Shown here: in pieces, positions 58,501 through 64,000 of the stretch
Layout of the letters: the number at the start of each line of letters is the position of its first letter
Numbering within the stretch: position 1 is the first letter of the stretch
From: Anniella stebbinsi
Taxonomy: Eukaryota > Chordata > Lepidosauria > Squamata > Anniellidae
Reading direction: 5' to 3'
Assembly (NCBI GenBank): GCA_029215795.1
Contig: JARDYH010000001.1
Coordinates: 400,557,154 to 400,621,153 of the forward strand
DNA length: 64,000 nucleotides
Notes under the pieces: model-generated
What the model was told of the DNA's origin: nothing
The model's input: the letters and a program-made list of their open reading frames with translations, nothing else
The model's database searches: none
Made by a program: the position numbers and the translations under genes

Positions 58501-59590
58501 TGTTTTTATCTCTGTGTTTTATGGTGTATTTTAATTGTTGCATTCTGTGTTGTATTATTATAAATAATCCTGGAATCGATGTTTTTAAAACATGATTTTT
58601 TTAAATAAATAAAACAAAGTTGAATTTAGATCAGCAAAAGAAAACTCCCATTAAAATAAATAGGCTATGTCTATTCTGTGAAAAGCAATCAACAATGGAG
58701 CTAGGTAGATCTCTCCTGGGAGGGCATATTGTAATATGGATGCCATTAAAGAAAAAAAATGCATCCAGACAGTTCTAGAGGGCTCATGGAAAGTGCCAAT
58801 GAAGGCAACGTGAATGTAAGTCAGCCTGCATGTATGGGTCTCTCTTGCACCATCAAGGGTAATGATTTTAGAGGCTATTGTTTCTGGGAGATAGGGCACA
58901 AGATATTTAAGGGCTGTGAGGTGGATGTTGCCTTGTTTTATTGTACAAAGAAATGTAGCAAGATAAAAGTCACAGTAAGATTCCAGCGGTACAAAGTAAG
59001 CACCGAGCCCATTAAATGAATTGATTGCAATACTTTATTTTAGGTAAGTGGGGCTTAAAATTCACAGAATCTCCAGTCTGTGCAAGCTGTTAGAAAGCCA
59101 AACATTTTGGTAATTAAATATTGTGTTGAAGGAACTGATTTCATGATAACCGTACCATGTAAGATAAATTTGGAAATATAGATTTTAATTTCAATCGCAT
59201 GAGAGAAATATATTTGTGATTATGCATTTTGTTTTCCGGGTTTAAATTGATCGGCGAGGTTTGCACATTAAAGCTTCCCCACCTTACCTACACGCTGCCA
59301 AATTAAATGGAGACATTGTGAACACGGTCGCTTCTAAAGGATAAGTAAAAACCTTTGTGTGAAAGAAACCTTTTGGTACTTTTTATCTTTCTATCTCTCC
59401 GTAGTTAATGGAAATTATGCTTTCAATTCATGGATGGAATATAACAAAAGGGAAGTTTGAAAAGGCATAATACACTCCCAAAAATTAGGGCGTGAGGAGG
59501 CATTCTGACTTCATAGAGGAGCCATTCTTTGACAATTACTCAGTTTCTTATGCCCGGCTCTCCTCCTCCTCCAATGATTAGAGTTTCAAC
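58501..59590. other. Unassigned DNA
   Basis: AT-rich. 59040-59440 has no repeat signature. No exon of FAM81A or any other gene is recognised. Confidence 0.25.
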
Positions 59591-59597
59591 CTCAAGA

Positions 59598-59700
59598 CCA
59601 GGGTGGCCAGATGCAGAAGAGATCAGGGCTTTTGCACTTTCAATAATTGGGTAGAAGAGGGCATTTCAACAGGGGTTACTTGCATGACAAATGAGATTAG
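59598..59700. mobile_element. Diverged TAGGGTGACC MITE fragment
   Basis: CAGGGTGGCCAGATGCAGAAG then TCAGGGCTTTTGCACTTTCAA, an old partial copy. Confidence 0.5.
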
Positions 59701-59734
59701 GCAGGTGAATACAAGGTAGAGGGCCTTTTCACTG

Positions 59735-60010
59735 GTGGTGATTTAGTTGTAGAATTACTTTCCTGAGAGATGCCTATGCTTTTTGTTCTCCCAGGCTTCT
59801 TAGCCCTTCAGTTTTTTAAAAAACTGTCTTGTTCTTTTTGTTATGTCTTAACACTGCTGTTGGTTTTATTTTGGTTTTATTCTGCACCTTTTTAAATTTT
59901 TTGTTTAGGGTTTTATGTTTTGATATTTTGTGGTTTTAGCTCTATTTTGCCAACTGCCCAGAGAACTTCAGCTATTGGGTGAGATAGAAATGTAATGAAT
60001 AAACAAAAAT
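59735..60010 (+). mobile_element. LINE 3' end, sense
   Basis: GCCAACTGCCCAGAGAACTT, CTATTGGGTGAGATAGAAAT, AATGAATAAAC. Confidence 0.7.
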
Positions 60011-61337
60011 ATTGTTGTGTTTTATTTCAGGGACACATGGAACATAGAGTGGGATGTACTGGTAGGTCTCTGAATAATCAGAAGCACACAAGCATGTTTT
60101 CCTGGCTCCCAATATTGGCTATCTGTCTATTGTCAACAGTAGCAATAACAAAAAAGTCTCTCTCTCTCTCCCCCCCCCCCCCAGACTCTAAAAGACATTG
60201 AGGAGTTGGAGGAAGTGAACCCAAGAGTTGGCTTGTGAGCTCCATTCTGGGACTACAAACAAACTCCTGGACTGAGCATGAGCTCAGAGAGTCACTGTTC
60301 CTTCATTTTCAGCATATGTCTGTTCCCTTTAGCCACCATTTTGCACCTGCCGCCAGTAGGTGCACCTTCTGCTGCTACATTTCTGTGTTAAGCCACTGTT
60401 CTTGGGTCAGCAGCAGAGCTGGTGAAAGAAATATGAGAGCTCTGAAAGCGAGCATTGATTAACTGAGACCCATTCTTCCCTCTGACTCCCCAACACCCTC
60501 CCCTTAAAACCAGCAAGAAGAAACATAGAGATTTTGTCAATCGATGTAGAGCGCGAACCAACTCTACCGCCAACCATTCTGTGTGTCAAAGTAAGCACCG
60601 CCGTGACTTGTGCGGTTCTCGCAGGTGCCCTCGGTCCCTGAATGCTTACAGAGTGCTTCAGGGAGCAATTAAGCAAGGTGAGGAGTGCTCTCGAGGTGCA
60701 AGCCCTCTGCATGCGACAGACGTTTTCATTGCTTTTACATCACAGGCCTGACAGGAAGTTTCACAATCGCTGCATGGAGCCGCTGGCATTTCGGAAATGG
60801 AACTCCTACAAAAAGGGAAATAAAAACGTGGCAAGTCTGTTGAATGGGGGCAGTTTTCATTAACAGACGTTTCTGCCGCAGTCTGTCAGATTGTGAAAGC
60901 CAGGTCAGTTTTTATTAATGTGGCAGCCACTGGGTTTGAATGAAATGATCTCCAAACCTTTATCCCTTCTGGTCTCAATTAGCCTTCCCCCACCTTTTTC
61001 TTTTCTTTTTTGGGCACAGCGCTCAACAGGCGCAGGTCTTTCCATTCTGTGTTACTTGGGAGAGCCTGTACCCAATGACTTAATTCAGGCTAAACTTCAA
61101 TGCAAGCCCCTCTGCTGCCTGCCTCTTGCTGCAGCCAGTGTGTGAAGAGCTGTCAGCTGGAGCTAGTGATGGGGAGGTAGCAATGGATGAAGAGAGGAGG
61201 GTTTCAGTTATCACCCAGACACCCACCCACCCATGTATTCTACTGCCTGTGTACATTTGAAAAATGCACATAAAAATGCACACTTCTGGAAAAATGATCA
61301 CAAACATGCTTTAGCCAAAGGGGTAAGAATGTGTACA
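60011..61337. other. Unassigned DNA with one repeat-free block
   Basis: 60155-60182 is a (CT)n/C-run. 60560-60960 is complex, moderately CpG-containing and free of recognisable repeats. No coding call is made. Confidence 0.3.
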
Positions 61338-61344
61338 TTCCATG

Positions 61345-61415
61345 CAGGGCCAGATTTACGCACAAGCTAAACAAGCTACAGCTTAGGGCCTCACATTATA
61401 AGGGGCCTGATGTGA

Positions 61416-61446
<31 letters not shown>

Positions 61447-61596
61447 TGGGAAACCGTTTACAACATTACACGGCTATCAAATTCCGTTCATTGTACAGCC
61501 CGTGTTTTGCATTTAATTTTTTTATTATTCATTGAAGAGAGACGGGACTCACTCATGCTATAGCTTAGGGCCACAACAAGTTCAAATCCAGCCCTG
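61345..61596. mobile_element. hAT-like MITE with an (AAAG)n inside
   Basis: 252 bp, ends CAGGGCCAGATTTACG and CAAATCCAGCCCTG, flanked by TTCCATG on both sides (7 bp). It has inverted AGCTTAGGGCC blocks and an (AAAG)n at 61416-61446. Confidence 0.75.
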
Positions 61597-61603
61597 TTCC
61601 ATG

Positions 61604-62599
61604 TCACAGTTGATGGGTATATTTGGAAAAATATGCACAAAACGTCACACGAATGTTCACGTGAAAAGGAAAAACAACGACTGCAATCAGATACAGAGCA
61701 TTGAGGTGGAGCTTGGAGTTTTTTGACAAGCTTGAGTTTTGCTTGTATGCACATCCCAACAAGCTAGGGGGGATCAGATGGGAAGCTTTAGGGCAGGGTG
61801 CAGAAAGAAAGGCTGTTGACCCACAGGAAATGCAGCCAATGGTACATTGTCTGACTCTCTTTGTCATACCCCACGTAAAATTAAGATGACGGCCACAATT
61901 TCCCCCCTCTAGCTTTAAGAGCTAGCTTTTACCCCATGATCTCCAGCTGCCTATCTCTGGTTTTACATACATTTTAGCATTAAGTTTATTTTTATGGGCA
62001 CTTTTGCTTTCAAAATGTTGTATCTGGTAGTGAGGCTCCAGGGGAAAAAAAGGGGGAAATCTGTTATTCAGATATGCACTTTGCTTTGAGCATCAGCTTG
62101 AGTAATCATGAACAATAACCACCTGCAGACATCAGCAGTAACCCCCTGCCTCCCTTTATTGTAATGTCTATGAAGATAAAATTATAAGAGCGATGGAACT
62201 GGTAACAAGCCACTCTCGAGAACCAATAAGCATGTTGGCAACACTACTTTTAATTATGTAGCCAATGCAAATTGATTTGTATGTGTTCTTTCTGTTTACT
62301 TAAAATATGTGGGAGCATCCTGCTTTGCACCTGGGGGAGGGGGGTTCTCAGGAGATACAAAACCTGGGATTTGATTAATTCATTTTTATTATTTTTTGTA
62401 GAGTCCTCGAGCTTCTGGGTTGGATGAAAGATGTTACAGTATGAAGGGATTAGTTCAGCCTTCATCTCTGCCAGGTATAAATTCTAAAATATTGAGGATT
62501 AAAAAATAATAATCAAGAAACACTACCCCTCTGCATAGTCAAGTTCGGACGCTTTAAATGCTGAAAAACGGTTTTCATGGTATTTTTGTGCATGTATGC
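61604..62599. other. Unassigned DNA
   Basis: No gene or named repeat. 62100-62330 is AT-rich without repeat signature. Confidence 0.25.
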
Positions 62600-62600
62600 A

Positions 62601-62646
<46 letters not shown>
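62600..62646. repeat. (AT)n(GT)n microsatellite
   Basis: About 13 AT units then about 10 GT units. Confidence 0.95.
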
Positions 62647-62649
62647 AAA

Positions 62650-64000
62650 CCCTGTATCGCCGCAGGGATAGTAGTCTGAGAAAACAAAATAAAAATTAGC
62701 TTAATCGGTCTGATACCCAAAACCAGCACTGAAAACCAGCATTGAGTCCTGTTTTTTCAAATGTGGAAAAAAAACAAAAAAATGAGCAAAATCTGTCTGC
62801 TATACAAATTGGCTAAGATGAGGGGGGGGGGGAGGGGAAGATGTTCTGTTTTAAAAGATCATTTAGCATTTCTTTATGTTTCAGGTTGAAAACACATGAT
62901 GTCAGATAAGGCGCTGCTTTGGCATGGTGGAAATAAACCGTCACTGAATCATAGAGTAATAAGAGCAAGTAAACATATTATTTTGCTATTAAAGCTTGAA
63001 CTTTGAAGTTTTTCAAAGTTTCAACATTTTCTGCATGTCTACCCTGCTCAAGCTTCAGTTTAAAAGCAATGAGAAAAAGACAGTCTGGAAGATCTCTATC
63101 ACATTCTTATATAGATAGTTCCAATACAATGGCAGAATAATGATCTGAGTTTCTTATTCATTCATTACCTTCCCCACTCTGTGCACTCCCATATGCTCTG
63201 TTCAACATATGTGATACTGCTTTAGTCTCCTCATCTAATGGGAGTTGTCGGACAGGTGCAAGGGCTTGGTTTTGGCACTGACTTTCTCAAATACCCTCCT
63301 GACTAACGCTTAAGGGTGCAGCTAGTAGGAAGCCCTGTTCTGGCCAGTCCAGAGGACTTATAATGACTGCAGATCACAGGGTCTTATGTCACAAATCCCT
63401 ATCCTGTCCCTGGAAGAGTGCTTTGGACCTAAGCACCCACAATTTGGAGCTGCATACTAGGCTACTAGCTTCAGAATGGAACACATGGTTCCTGGCTCAA
63501 GCTCTTGATCCCTTCTGTCCTGTGACATGTGATACCACAATACACCAGGGTCACAAAGCCCAAGGAACATGTTGTATTATGTAAATTGATTATGGAGTGG
63601 ATAAGAACATTTAAGGTGCTTAGACCACATAAAGGACTGAGAGAACTGAATATAACCTGTATTATTCTGCAGATTCTACAAGGTATGTCATGCAATCTGA
63701 GACCAATTTTGGCTCTGAAGGCATATAAATCCATGAATGCCTGTTCACATGGAGAGGAAGCTCTCAGCAACAACAACTTTCAAACCCATAAGCATTTTTA
63801 AAATTGCTTTCCTCAGTCTGTTCCAGATAGCAAAAGAAGATGTAATTTCCAAGGTCCTATTTAAAGAATAAAAAATTCTGTACCAGTACATGAACAATAA
63901 CTTGCTTTGGGGCTTACAGGTGTAGGAATATTGCCCAGTTCCACTCTCTTGTGGTAAGGTGGTGTAAGAGAGTCATAAAAGAGTTTTAAAAACTTGTTTT
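62650..64000. other. Unassigned DNA at the right edge
   Basis: A G-run lies at 62822-62832. Open frames here are short and unlike known families. Confidence 0.25.

Noticed and set aside
58759..59019. 86-codon plus-strand open frame
   Set aside because: No family resemblance and no splice context. Treated as chance.
36000..64000. Possible FAM81A exons, expected next by synteny
   Set aside because: I searched by eye for its C-terminal residues on the minus strand and found none. In human the gene is far from GCNT3, so it probably lies outside.

Overview
The window looks like nuclear DNA of a squamate reptile, most likely a lizard. The evidence is split genes with vertebrate splice signals, a conserved vertebrate gene trio, tRNA-derived SINEs of squamate type, many CR1/L2-like LINE tails, several families of non-autonomous hAT-like elements with 8-bp target duplications, and one Penelope-like insertion. 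The lizard assignment is inference; the species cannot be named from what is visible.

Three protein genes can be supported. BNIP2 (+) enters from the left with its last five coding exons (1552-7688) and a long 3' UTR. GTF2A2 (+) is complete: a CpG-island promoter near 14.9-15.5 kb, a start codon at 16824 and a stop at 21558, giving 109 codons. GCNT3 (-) has its whole 438-codon reading frame in one exon (34560-35876). The order BNIP2 > GTF2A2 > < GCNT3 matches the human 15q22 block as I recall it. FAM81A would be the next gene to the right, but I recognise no exon of it up to 64000. The genes are neighbours by ancestry rather than by pathway: BNIP2 is a BCH-domain signalling scaffold, GTF2A2 is the small subunit of the general transcription factor TFIIA, and GCNT3 is a Golgi mucin-type O-glycan branching enzyme.

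Layout: 1-9.2 kb holds the BNIP2 3' end with LINE, SINE and foldback insertions in its introns. 9.3-14.6 kb is intergenic, with a solo LTR, an R4/Dong-like LINE piece and an interrupted 57-bp minisatellite. 14.6-21.9 kb is GTF2A2. 21.9-34 kb is intergenic and rich in transposons. 34-36.5 kb is GCNT3. 36.5-64 kb has no recognised gene and is mostly LINE tails, foldback hAT-like elements, an LTR fragment, microsatellites and unassigned single-copy-looking DNA.

The most striking non-genic features are: (1) a Penelope-like insertion at 46358-46770 with a 14-bp target duplication whose two 145-bp inverted arms each carry a recognisable hammerhead ribozyme; (2) a hAT-like foldback family present as one-, two- and three-unit forms, with five copies of exactly 320 bp, one of which has its central 50 bp inverted; (3) a second hAT-like family of nested palindromes that carries repeated consensus 5' splice-donor sequences on both strands.
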